The translations under genes and the position numbers were made by a program. From Chara braunii (Eukaryota > Streptophyta > Charophyceae > Charales > Characeae), in NCBI GenBank assembly GCA_003427395.1, contig BFEA01000628.1, positions 796,859 through 823,299 of the forward strand: a DNA stretch of 26,441 bases, in the 5' to 3' direction. The number at the start of each line of letters is the position of its first letter. Position 1 is the stretch's first letter. The notes below the pieces were generated by a model. It was not told where the DNA came from. It ran no database searches and saw only the letters and a list, made by a program, of their open reading frames with translations. Shown here one piece after another: positions 1 through 8,143 of the stretch.

Positions 1-27
1 TGGGGGGGCGACCCATCCCCCACCAAC

Positions 28-46
28 CAATCAATCAATCAATTAG

Positions 47-106
<60 letters not shown>
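28..106. repeat. (TCAA)n microsatellite in left inverted repeat
   Basis: Tandem TCAA units with one TTAG-type interruption. It is mirrored by the TTGA tract at 2174-2239, so it is part of the terminal inverted repeat and not an independent expansion. Confidence 0.95.
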
Positions 107-108
<2 letters not shown>

Positions 109-299
109 AAAAAAGGACAAAAAATCTATCTGTTTTGAGTCTGGTTTTGTTTTTGATTTTTTTAAAATAATTTTAATGCTGAAAAAATAAAAATAAAAAT
201 ATGGGGATGTAGAGAGCAAAAAAATCTACACACTTGTATTTTTTTATTTGTTTTTCACTTATGTTTTGCCTGCAAGAAAAAAATACGCGGGTTGAGTTG

Positions 300-400
300 T
301 ACCACGTTCAACTCGGTTCAACGGGGATTTGAAACAGGAGTTGAACGGGAGTTGAACGGGAGTTGAACCGTTCAACTCAAAACCCCCGTTGAATCTGATT
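300..400. repeat. TTCAACGGG motif cluster, left
   Basis: GTTGAACGGG or its complement recurs in both orientations, including three direct copies between about 330 and 368. Related clusters sit at 1935-2000 and 4365-4570. The first two lie at the inner edges of the inverted repeats, the position of subterminal repeats in DNA transposons, where transposase often binds. A binding role is inferred. Confidence 0.7.
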
Positions 401-409
401 TCGGACACA

Positions 410-1190
410 TAGCGTCATACAGTCACTTCCGTCAGTTGGTCTGAGGAGAGTCATTTCTCCTTCGCCAATTTTGGCGAGGGGCCGTTCCCAGTTCTAGCCT
501 TCGGGACCTCCATCTCCTACCAAGTCGTGCGAGTTGTCCTACAATCAGTTCGTGCAGGTCATCCTCCGGTCTGTTCGTGCAAGTCATCCTCCGGTGAGTT
601 CGTGTCCTCAAGGTCGGTGTCAGTCTTCGGTTAGAGGTCAGTCCTTCGTCTTCCTCCCCTATCCCACCAGTAAGTACGCGGCTATGAATGTGTTGACCTG
701 AAGACCTGGTGACAGATCACCGTCCTCTCCTCTCTTCGTCATCCCTAACTCCTCTACTCGTCATCCCTAACTCCTCCAATGTTCGATCTCTTTCTCAATT
801 TTTTTTCCCCTCAACTCTATTAGCCAAGAATGACTTAGTCATTTCTAACGAAAGAATGATAACGTAATTCACTCACTTAATCACCCCTCTCGTCAACTAC
901 ACTATCCCTTCCCCCATCCATACACACGACAGACTTCATTGCATCTTCCCTATCCATGCACACGACAACCATCTCTTCCTACACGCGCTCATCTTCACAA
1001 GGCCAAGGCCCTGGTTCAGCCTGATCAAGGGCACCATCTGCAAAAATCTCTCGGATTTCTACCCTGTTCCCCAATCCCCTCAGGCTAGAGAACCTTCGCA
1101 CCCACCCCTCCAACAACCGCTGCAACTCCTTCTTAGAACTCCTGACAGATCCTTTTCCTTTCCCCTTCTCGAAGAAACTCAGAATTGACA
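410..1190. other. CT-rich interior without a recognisable gene
   Basis: Pyrimidine-rich sequence with short internal direct repeats: GTTCGTGCA.GTCATCCTCCGG units at about 550-600 and CTCGTCATCCCTAACTCCTC units at about 735-775. No stop-free frame with a recognisable domain crosses it. It could be an untranslated leader of the element, but nothing proves this. Confidence 0.5.
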
Positions 1191-1194
1191 CAAA

Positions 1195-1553
1195 TGGCAC
1201 CTAAGAAATTTTCCAATGCCTCCTCCTCCAGAAGGAAAAGATCATCTAGGGTCTCCGATTATGCCTCCGCCCCGAATTCCCCACTGCTTGAAACGCACGC
1301 ATCTCTCCAACCCATGCTACGCATTCCTCACCCTTCCCTCCGTGCTTCCAACCGCCTAAACCTCCCTTCCCCCAACCCTCAAAGCCCATCAACACCCCAA
1401 ACCCCTAGACCCAAAAAGAAACCCCCGATTTTTCGAACCCTCGATCTCTTCTTCTCCTTCTTCTTCGTTCTCCTTCTACTCATCCATTTTTTTACCTTCT
1501 ACATCTTCTTTTTCAAACACCCCTCCTACTCCCGCTTCCTTCCACCTCACTAG
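1195..1553 (+). CDS. Unrecognised small ORF: basic Ser/Pro-rich N-terminus plus one hydrophobic segment
   Basis: From the ATG at 1195 (an in-frame ATG lies at 1185) this encodes about 118 residues. The first 25 or so are Ser/Arg/Lys-rich (SSSRRKRSSR). A Pro/Ser/Asn-rich middle follows, ending in KKKPP, then a strongly hydrophobic Phe/Leu stretch of about 30 residues that could span a membrane, and a short tail. It is the longest plus-strand ORF inside the inverted-repeat element. The hydrophobic part comes from a CT-rich stretch, and such DNA readily yields chance hydrophobic ORFs. I recognise no family, and it may not be a gene. Confidence 0.2.
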
Positions 1554-1934
1554 GATTGATCCTGTCTTCTCGAATAAGTTTTCTCATCTGACCTACAAGT
1601 TGCGAATCCCTCTTTATGTTTGCTCTGCTTAGAAAGGAAGATGAAGGTAAAGGAAAAAAGGGTAAAGGGGAGGGAGTGAACGCTCTTAAATCAATTATCA
1701 ACTGTGTTTTTTGGCATGTCCTACTTCACCTGCCGAAAGGATTAAGATCAATCAGGGAAAGAAGGGGGGGGGCAGTACCTAGGACCAGTCTAATAATACC
1801 TACTGTTGATGCGTGATCGGTCCTACAATGGACGAACAGTTCTTTTCTAAAAGTTGAATAATCCACTACCCCTAATTAAAGGATAAGGTTACAGTGAAAG
1901 GAAAGGAGGGACAGTAATCTGTGTATCTGATTTT

Positions 1935-2005
1935 CGATTCAACGGGGGGTTTCCGTTGAAAGGTTCAACAGTCGTTGAACCTCCGTTACAACGCCTCACT
2001 ACACC
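1935..2005. repeat. TTCAACGGG motif cluster, right
   Basis: Several TTCAACGG and CGTTGAA motifs in both orientations, followed by TTAGAACGCGG-type variants. It mirrors the cluster at 300-400 at the inner edge of the opposite inverted repeat. Confidence 0.6.
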
Positions 2006-2173
2006 GCGTTAGAACGCGGTACAACACGGCCCACAAATATTCTTTTCACATGCAAAAGTTAATTAAAAAAAATCAAAAAATATGGGGGTGTAGATTATTT
2101 TGCGTTCTAGATCCCCATAAAAAATCAAAAACCTAACCAGACTCAAAACACATCGATTTTTTTTATTTGTTTT

Positions 2174-2188
2174 TGATTGATTGATTGG

Positions 2189-2239
<51 letters not shown>
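2174..2239. repeat. (TTGA)n microsatellite in right inverted repeat
   Basis: Tandem TTGA units with one GGTTGA interruption, the reverse complement of the tract at 28-106. Confidence 0.95.
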
Positions 2240-2241
<2 letters not shown>

Positions 2242-2277
2242 AGGGGATGGCATGCGCAATCCTCCGCCCCCACCCAA

Positions 2278-2278
<1 letters not shown>

Positions 2279-2340
<62 letters not shown>
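2279..2340. repeat. (CA)n microsatellite
   Basis: About 29 CA dinucleotides with terminal CATACA variants, lying between the first and second inverted-repeat elements. Apparent Cys/Val or Thr/His ORFs across it are artefacts of the repeat. Confidence 0.97.
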
Positions 2341-2341
<1 letters not shown>

Positions 2342-2479
2342 TTACTTGCGTGGGGTTTGAAAACTGTTTTTTTCGTTGTTTTTTTTTTGAAATAACTGCG
2401 CGGGGGACTGCGGCACAGTTTCGAATTCGCAGGAATAATAGTCCACTCCAAGCTTGGGAAAAAACCAGTTCGAAACTGC

Positions 2480-2712
2480 AAGAAAAACAGTAAATTGTGC
2501 ATTTGATGGCCTACCCGTTCGATAATTGGCAAAAGCGAGGGGAGGTTGCCAACCGTGGTGTCATTAGTGAAGCGGCCGTCAGGGAGGAAATTTTGTTTTC
2601 CCCTTAAAGTTTGGACCCCTATGGTGGCCAGCGCGTGGAGACAGGACCTACACTGTTGCATTTGCTGAATGAATCGGTCGTTGGGGCATTGCAAGATACA
2701 CGAAGATGAAAA
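2480..2712 (-). CDS. Unrecognised ORF fragment inside second TIR element
   Basis: An open minus-strand stretch of about 75 codons has balanced, non-repetitive composition, unlike its surroundings. It carries paired cysteines (CILQC and CRSC, about 20 residues apart). The frame continues into the TIR and then the CA microsatellite, so its right-hand limits are uncertain. I recognise no family. It could be a captured host exon or chance. Confidence 0.2.
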
Positions 2713-3023
2713 AAAAAACAAAAAACAAAAAGAGTTGCAAAACGAATCTATCTAGATACAACTCCGATCGTTCTTACCTATGTGACAGCGTGAAGGATGC
2801 ATATCCCGCCATAGATTCCCGTTGTGTGAGGTTCCCCGCTCGCAGCACGTGAAAGTTTTCAGGAAAAAAAAAAAAAAAAAAAAGTTTTCAACAACGGCCA
2901 ACTCCGAAGACTTCATCCGTGCTATCTATCCGCGGGAGGATCGACGATCTACGGTTGAAGATGTTGCCACCTCTGACTGTTTTATTTTTTTTTTCACTAC
3001 ATTTTTTTGGTCTCCTAGGCCGA

Positions 3024-3175
3024 GTCCCACTAGCAAAGAGGATAGGATCAAGCTCCTGTATCTTGATGTGTTTTATGGAGAGGTGCAGAAAAGCAGTTCA
3101 ATCTCGATTTCCTACACCTTTTAACAGTTATGTCCAGTTTCAGGCATTCGATCCTATCCTCTTTGCTAGTCGGAC
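3024..3175. repeat. Foldback with 26-bp arms
   Basis: 3024-3049 and 3150-3175 are inverted copies matching at 25 of 26 positions, separated by 100 nt. The arms carry the block CTAGCAAAGAGGATAGGATC. A transcript would form a long hairpin. Confidence 0.85.
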
Positions 3176-3235
3176 CACGCCCCTGTGCATGTAGTAACCG
3201 GTGGATCCAGACCCTACACTGGTGGATTGGGGGCG

Positions 3236-3341
3236 AGGTCCCATTAGCAAATGGACGTGTTCAATCTTGATTTTCGGCACCTTTCCTACAAAGACGTCCA
3301 AATGCAGGCATTGAATCCAATCCTTTTTGCGAGTGGGACCT
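3236..3341. repeat. Second, diverged foldback of the same family
   Basis: 3236-3254 and 3317-3341 are shorter imperfect inverted arms starting AGGTCCCA. The stretch 3258-3341 is a direct, diverged copy of 3090-3176, so the palindromic unit has been duplicated in tandem. Confidence 0.65.
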
Positions 3342-3344
3342 GAC

Positions 3345-3785
3345 CTTCTGTAACTGAATTCTAGAACATGGCATGATACAAACGAGCGCCAAAGAAAAGA
3401 AAAAAAACGAACTTCAACAAGTTGGACAAGAAAAGAAGAAAAAAAGAAAAAACTGTCAGAACGATTTCGTAGCGCCGCAAAAAAAAAAGTCGCTAGAACT
3501 GAAATCGAACCACTCCCACACAAGCTGAAAATGCCGCTTGGGACACTGCTGTCTTCCCCTGAACATAACGCACCTTGAAATTGAACGTATACAAGCTATA
3601 TTTCCGGTCTGGTAAAGTTGAGATGAGGGTGCGCTGTGTTCCGGGAAGACGGTAGTTTCCTTAGAGATACTTGGCCTACACAGCTCGGTCGTGGCAGGCG
3701 CGGAAAAAAAAAAGAAAAAATTTGAAGGTGTGAAAAAAAAAAAAAAAAAAAAAAAATGACCACCACCTCCCGTTTTTGCCAAGTA
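3345..3785. other. Homopolymer-rich interior of second TIR element
   Basis: A-rich runs at about 3395-3490 and 3704-3756 flank a mixed-composition stretch at about 3490-3700. I see no gene. The Phe- and Lys-rich ORFs here come from the A/T runs. Confidence 0.6.
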
Positions 3786-4230
3786 TATCGAACCGGTAGG
3801 TCTTCGAACGCGCAGTTTACTGTTTTTCTTGCAGTTTTGAACTGGTCTTCGCCCAAGCTTGCAGTAGACAGTTATTCCTGCGAATTCCAAACTGTGCAGT
3901 GGTCACATGCGCAATTGTCTTTTTTTTTTTCACTTTTTTTTTTTCACTCACTTGCTCGGTGGCTATATATATATATGGGGCCTGTAGTTCATTGTCTGGG
4001 CCTGGAGTCCGAAGTTCCTGTTCGATAAGGTTCGTCCGATTCCGCTTCCACCAAGGGCTGGACAATCTATCAGCCCTTGTGCCTATCACTGCTGCTCGGT
4101 CCAAGTTGCCTGCCCGTTGGTAGGGCAATGGTCCTGAGTGTTCAAGTTGGTCACACTGAGGTTGAATAGTGGGATAGGGGGTGCGCTAGGAGTATTGACG
4201 TGAGGATGGGTTGGGAGGTGGTCTCATATT

Positions 4231-4326
4231 CCAGGACACCCACGGCTCACAGTTCCAGGTGATCACTGTGCACACACTGACTGACCTCTACAACACCCTA
4301 GGACACCCACGGCTCACAGTTCTAGG
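4231..4326. repeat. Pair of 29-bp direct repeats
   Basis: 4231-4259 and 4298-4326 share 27 of 29 positions (core GGACACCCACGGCTCACAGT). Their starts are 67 bp apart, with CACACACTGACTGACC-type sequence between. Confidence 0.85.
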
Positions 4327-4360
4327 ATCGGTTAGAGGCAAAAAAAATAAAAATAAAAAA

Positions 4361-4572
4361 AATTGACGGAATTTAACGGGATTCAACGGGATGATTTTTT
4401 TTTTTGCTCCACGCACGTCCAGCGACGTGTTCGAGGCCTAATGCGCCCTCCCCGTTGAACAGTATTCAACGGGGAGGGCCCATTGTACTATTCAACGGGG
4501 ATTCAACGGGGCCCCGAGGCCTATTCAACGGGTACAACGACGTTGAAACTTTTCCGTTGCACGTTGAATAGA
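4361..4572. repeat. TTCAACGGG motif cluster with perfect hairpin
   Basis: At least eight TTCAACGGG-like motifs or complements lie in about 210 bp, including back-to-back ATTCAACGGG copies at about 4489-4510. A perfect 15-bp stem with a 5-nt loop is formed by 4445-4459 and 4465-4479 (arm GCCCTCCCCGTTGAA, loop CAGTA). The same motif family marks the inner edges of the first inverted-repeat element. Confidence 0.75.
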
Positions 4573-4814
4573 CACATAGACAATAATCCAAAGAGTTTTC
4601 AAGCAACGATAAGAGTGCGCATGGGATTGTTAATGCATTTTTTGATTATCTTTTCGTGCTCAAACACTTTTTCGGCCTTTCGCAATTACCGACATTCAAT
4701 GCTTTTCAGTTCTTATGGTTTCCAAGAATCCAAAACATTCAATAATCTTTTTTTCTTTCGATTGTTTTGAATGCATGTTTTCACTCAACTACAATCGATC
4801 TGATGGTTTTTCAG

Positions 4815-4920
4815 TCTCCCCGAAAAACGGAACATGGATGAACTAAAACGTCTCCACCAACAGATCAACCATCTGATCGACGGACTCAATCATGTTGCAG
4901 CATACCCAATTGATAGTTAG
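4815..4920 (+). CDS. Possible last exon of an unidentified gene
   Basis: A pyrimidine-rich acceptor (TTTTTCAG, ending 4814) is followed by an open frame to TAG at 4918-4920. It includes an ATG at 4834 and encodes a hydrophilic, possibly helical peptide beginning MDELKRLHQQINHLIDGL. AATAAA follows 8 bases after the stop, at 4928-4933. Acceptor, short coding tail and poly(A) signal in correct order are consistent with a terminal exon. I cannot see the upstream exons or recognise the protein, and such a small ORF could be chance. Confidence 0.3.
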
Positions 4921-4933
4921 TCTTTGTAATAAA

Positions 4934-5091
4934 TCTTTGCTTTCATTTCAACATTTCCCTACACTCAAACTTCGGTATCCTCTTATCATCATTCTTCTGA
5001 TGTTTAAGTCATAGCCAACTCACCTTACTTTCCCGCCAACTTTTACAAACCTTAAAAAAAAAAAAAACAAGTTGTATTTATCGATTGATCC
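4934..5091. other. AT-rich stretch up to the retroelement target
   Basis: No gene seen. From about 5079 the sequence is the same TCGATTGATC..CTAATCGATTAATC repeat found near 15596-15650, which is the insertion target of the Penelope-like element. Confidence 0.6.
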
Positions 5092-5139
5092 ACTAATCGA
5101 TTAATCAGTTGATCAACTCATCAAACCTTTTGATCTAGA
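5092..5139. repeat. Target site duplication, left copy (48 bp)
   Basis: Matches 11914-11961 at 45 of 48 positions, beginning ACTAATCGATTAATC and ending TAGA. The two copies bracket the Penelope-like element exactly. Sequence beyond the right copy continues the target repeat, as seen at 15640-15700. Confidence 0.85.
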
Positions 5140-5150
5140 GAGGCAGACTG

Positions 5151-6195
5151 CGGCAACAGTCTGGACTGGAAAACCACAGTAGCAGGGAGACAGAGATGCA
5201 CACTTAGAAAATGCATTCAAAAGCATTGAACAAACCCGCAAGACGCGTTCAACCTTCAAAACTTCAAAAACCATTCTCACTTCACCCAGCTCGTTCCCGA
5301 AGCCACCATAGCAAAGTTCCCAAAAACGACACAATAGATCCCTCGACCGGTTTCGTCTGTCCACTACGGACTCATCAGGAAGGTATGCCCGAAACGCTTT
5401 AGTCGTAGAAAAGAGGCTCGTGCCTTGCCTCCTATTGGATATATAGTATCTTCGTATACTCGTAACTACGGACTATCGAGTGAAAGTTCCCGTTCGAAAG
5501 AAGTCCGAACACCATACGGGACGAGGAATCTAAAGTAAGAGCGGGAAACCTCACAACAAAACAAAACAAGATCCTATAGTTTAAAACCAGCTCCGAGAGG
5601 TAATAGTCGGTAACCAATCTAGGTACTTAAAATTCAGACTAGGTTCCGAAAATTCGGATCTTATTGTAGGATCGACACAAACCGGAATGTCAGTTCTTAC
5701 TGTAAAATCGAAAATAAAATCGAAAATAAAATAAAACAAACAAAACAAATATTGGTGGGCCTAATAACTTATAAAGGCACAAGTAAGACCCGCCAACTAT
5801 TAGAATCCGAAAAACACAAAATGAATAAATCAAATAAAATACTAAAAACTCTTCGGCCCAAGTAATGATAAAGCAATAATAATAGCACAAACACACAACC
5901 TGCGAAAATAAGGTCCGACACTGACACGTGCAAGCATACGAAGTCCCATGAGAGTTCACGAGTTCCCGAGTTTCGGTCCTAACAACTGAAGTGACCGCTG
6001 TCTGTAGGTCCAACTCCTGTACGGTTACAGTCTGCCGCAAAGTTGTCATGTGGCTTGCAACCGACCCTCCTCGGCAGTTCCAGTGTCAGAGATCCGCCGA
6101 TCGAGGCTTGATCGTCATCCTGCCCTCTTTTTCTTCAAAGTGAGCCGGCAAACTGCCCAAAGAAGACTGAGTGCATGGTCCTTCGTTATCCTGAC
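5151..6195 (-). repeat. Pseudo-LTR at the element's 3' end
   Basis: A direct repeat of 10861-11915, about 95-96% identical by eye, starting CGGCAACAGTCTGGAC and ending CGTTATCCTGAC. It contains a hammerhead ribozyme at 5340-5383. The last codons of the reverse transcriptase frame (stop at 6115-6117) lie inside it. Apart from the ribozyme and that tail I see no conserved protein, so ORFs here are incidental. Confidence 0.9.
5340..5383 (-). ncRNA. Type I hammerhead ribozyme (3' pseudo-LTR copy)
   Basis: The minus strand carries CUGAUGA, a stem II, GAAA, then ACC/GGU as a minimal stem III and a GUC cleavage triplet. Stem I is CCUUC pairing with GAGGG. Compared with 11050-11093, stem II has one C-A mismatch (GUCCGU against ACAGAC), so this copy may be less active. 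Short stem III hammerheads are known in pseudo-LTRs of Penelope-like elements, where they self-cleave tandem transcripts. Confidence 0.85.
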
Positions 6196-6537
6196 CAATT
6201 TGGCCACGGCTCCAAGTGAAACCTCCAGGGGGTATCCCCGGAGGTGGCTTTCAATAACAGCGTAAGCTATGAAACCAATACTGAGCATGCTGGAGGTTGC
6301 TAAGTACCAAAGTCTCTTAAGCGTAGCCGACAACACCCCCTTTTTCATCTTCTTATCGGAATAACTAGCGAAGTCCTGCATAGATTGATACCGAAGCTCT
6401 CCGTGTTGTTTGAGCGGGTTCGTATTCTTCGTCTCTTGTGCATAACGAATCTGAAGGGGATCAGACATAACGTACATCCGTCCTCCAATAAAACTCCATA
6501 CGTTGTTGTCTGCGTCCTTCCGTTCCAATACCAATCT
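6115..6537 (-). pseudogene. Penelope-like reverse transcriptase, C-terminal part
   Basis: This continues the reverse transcriptase frame directly after an in-frame TAG at 6538-6540, since both segments share one frame. About 140 codons follow the catalytic domain, beginning RLVLERKDADNN, where these enzymes have their thumb-like region. The stop falls within the left pseudo-LTR. The ORF has no conventional ATG at its start and is best read as the remainder of one interrupted protein. Confidence 0.75.
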
Positions 6538-7437
6538 CTAGTCGTACGCATTCTCGAATTTACCACGAATAAGGGCCGCCTTTTCTTGGGAGTGATCGTT
6601 GTCGTCGCATCCGACAATAATCGATACATCGTCTACCATCCTCCATCCTAGCACCAGCTTTCTGTCAGATCCCAATGAGCGAAGGAAGTTCGACTCCGCC
6701 ATGGCACACGTCATGGTAGCGAGAACCGGGTTAGTGGTCTTTCCCATAGGAATTCCCACTACCTGTCTCCGGATCGTCGTTCCGCAACGCTTGTAGGCGT
6801 GATCCAAATCGTAACTAACCATTTTAAAGATGCCATCAAATCTGACCTTCACATAGCCCGCTTCTCCCTTGCCTTCTGTGGACATCACACATACCTTCCC
6901 TCGTGTTGCCACCCGGACTTGTCTCCATCCTCTGTCAGAGAAAAACCGTAGCAATTCAAACACCGCATCTATCACAACATCATGGGGTATCGAGCATAAC
7001 ATCTCCTTGATATCATAGCAGCGCCCTATGGCTGACACACATCCCAACTTCCTCAGTGACTTCGCAGCATCTCCGATTCGATCGGCAAGCCGATTCGTAG
7101 ACCCAAAATGGAAATTGAGTTGTCCCGCATATCTCGTAATCAGACAATGTAGAGCTCTCGCACATCTTCGTTGGCCCATCATGGCCGGATCATCGCATGC
7201 CGGAGCGATCGATCTCCAGCGGTTGAAATCTTTATCTTTCGGGATTACGTACGTCCTACCGAGTTTCCCATTCGTCTTCCAATTACCAACATCTCCGAGT
7301 CGTGTAGACTCATACGTCGTCCTACACGTACTCAAAACGCTCGTCTCATCACAATGCACCCTTTGATAATTCGGGTTCCAAACGAACATCTTCCCAAACG
7401 CATGCCTGTACAAGACAGGACACACTAAGGCCGTGTC
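6538..7437 (-). pseudogene. Penelope-like reverse transcriptase, catalytic core
   Basis: About 295 codons, numbered from the ATG at 7425. Residues 63-74 (KDKDFNRWRSIA) match the fingers motifs. D138 in CYDIKEMLCSIPH is motif A. IPMGKTTNPVLA at 225-236 is the motif B region typical of Penelope-like enzymes. RMVDD at 262-266 is motif C, with Met in place of the usual Tyr/Phe before V-D-D. All three catalytic aspartates are present. The enzyme would copy element RNA at the nuclease-made nick. The frame ends at TAG 6538-6540, and upstream coding is separated by a plastid-derived insert, so it is not functional as it stands. Confidence 0.88.
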
Positions 7438-7445
7438 ACCTATTA

Positions 7446-7665
7446 TGTCCTATTAATCTACCTGTAGTTGATTGGAATTTTGAACAAGATATTCGAAAAA
7501 AAAAGCTACAAAATTATAGCATTGATTTTGGAGTATGTATTTTCTGTGGAAATTGTGTTGAATATCGTCCAACTAATTGTTTATCTATGACTGAAGAGTA
7601 TGANCTTTCTGTATATGATCGACATGAACTCAATTATGATCAAATANCCTTGGGACGGTTACCTT
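7446..7665 (+). pseudogene. ndhI: Plastid NdhI fragment (ferredoxin-like subunit of NDH complex)
   Basis: An open frame of about 73 codons reads [10 protein letters not shown] near its start, then [10 protein letters not shown] followed by [12 protein letters not shown], and later DRHELNYDQI and LGRLP. This is the second 4Fe-4S region of NdhI, a subunit of the plastid NAD(P)H dehydrogenase-like complex. The fragment lacks both protein ends (the family is about 160-180 residues). The fourth cluster ligand, Cys before Pro, is Arg here (CGT at 7566-7568). A C-to-U edit would restore Cys, or this may be a pseudogene mutation. Two codons contain N. It interrupts a nuclear retroelement on the opposite strand, so it is not expected to be expressed. 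Confidence 0.88.
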
Positions 7666-7668
7666 TTA

Positions 7669-7713
7669 ATTCTTTTCAAGATGCTTTAGTNACTAAAGCA
7701 TCTTGAAAAGAAT
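7669..7713. repeat. Perfect 22-bp palindrome with a single central N
   Basis: 7669-7690 and 7692-7713 are exact reverse complements (arm contains CAAGATGCTTTAGT) with one N between them. It adjoins the ndhI fragment. A loop-free perfect palindrome centred on N suggests a read foldback or gap-filling error, though a genuine cruciform cannot be excluded. Confidence 0.9.
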
Positions 7714-7747
7714 ATTAGAATATTCCATTGATTGAAAATCAAAGATT

Positions 7748-8080
7748 TTAATTTGATCTTTCTAATGAATATTCATAATTCAAAAAAAAAAAAAAAAAAT
7801 CTAATAATCTATATAAAAAGAGGACCAGACCATCATATTTTGAAGCCCATTCTCTCACTTCGTAGTCATTCCAAGTCCCATAATTACTAACCACCGTCGT
7901 AAAACACTTGTCTACGTTAAACTGTTGATAAGTAGGTCCGTGCAGGTGCGTAGTTGCAGAGATAATGCTGGATACGAGTGTTTCCTTCCGATTTGGAAGA
8001 GCACACTTCACAATGTTTCGAGAATTGCGAAGAAAAACGGGTACCTCCTTCATATCAGCGAATCTAGTCAGTACGTGCCC
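7748..8080 (-). pseudogene. Penelope-like element: GHVLT region between CxC block and RT
   Basis: The frame resumes after TAA (8081-8083) with GHVLTRFADMKEV, matching a conserved pre-RT block of Penelope-like proteins, and runs through HGPTYQQFNV to about 7815. The last ~20 codons (Phe-rich) lie in the AT-rich insert and are not element sequence. It shares its frame with the 8144-8764 segment, so only stop codons separate them. Confidence 0.6.
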
Positions 8081-8083
8081 TTA

Positions 8084-8143
8084 ACTCTTATCCAAGCCAA
8101 ACTTCGAACACGGGCAGTGTACTACGTCCATGTGTGCGAACCG
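8084..8143 (-). pseudogene. Penelope-like element: CxC block
   Basis: A 20-codon open stretch between TGA (8144-8146) and TAA (8081-8083), in the same frame as its neighbours. It contains VVHCPCSKFGLDK. A CxC motif just before the GHVLT block is a recurrent feature of Penelope-like proteins and probably binds zinc. It is too short to stand alone and is part of the interrupted polyprotein. Confidence 0.6.

Larger units (their letters stand above)
1..2275. mobile_element. Element with long microsatellite-containing terminal inverted repeats
   Basis: Positions 1-410 match the reverse complement of about 1925-2275. Both ends run in the same order: a C/G-rich tip, a (TCAA)n tract, a GTTTTGAGTCTGGTT block, an ATGGGGAT...TCTACAC block, a TTGTACC.CGTTC block, and a CCCCGTTGAATC inner edge. 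The left tip is cut by the window start, so no target duplication can be checked. The interior (410-1925) is CT-rich and contains no transposase or other domain I recognise. This fits a non-autonomous TIR or foldback element, but I cannot assign a superfamily. Confidence 0.6.
2392..3917. mobile_element. Second TIR-bounded non-autonomous element (~1.5 kb)
   Basis: 2392-2525 matches the reverse complement of 3785-3917 over about 133 bp, at roughly 78% by eye. Shared blocks include ACTGCGC at the outer edge, AATTCGCAGGAATAA, CAAGCTTGGG, AACTGCAAGAAAAACAGTAAA and a GTTCGATA inner edge. Both ends are flanked outside by T/A-rich runs. The interior holds A/T homopolymers and two nested palindromes but no transposase. 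It is probably a MITE or deletion derivative of unknown family. Confidence 0.6.
7441..7815. other. AT-rich insert splitting the retroelement coding region
   Basis: An AT-rich block with three single Ns interrupts the element between the CxC/linker segment and the reverse transcriptase. The left part is plastid ndhI (7446-7665). A perfect palindrome with a central N follows (7669-7713), then AT-rich sequence with an A-run to about 7800. Exact edges are uncertain. It is either a real organelle DNA insertion or an assembly join. Confidence 0.6.

Noticed and set aside
28-106. Telomeric repeat at the window start
   Set aside because: The TCAA unit is a microsatellite mirrored inside an inverted repeat and does not match known telomere units.
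2063-2721. ORFs with poly Cys/Val, Thr/His or Ser/Ile/Asn/Gln repeats
   Set aside because: They are translations of the (CA)n and (TTGA)n microsatellites.
6050-7428. Plus-strand ORFs opposite the reverse transcriptase
   Set aside because: They are antisense shadows. Conserved motifs are all on the minus strand.
7446-7665. Functional ndhI gene
   Set aside because: It is a fragment without either end, contains Ns, has Arg at a cluster ligand, and lies in a nuclear retroelement.
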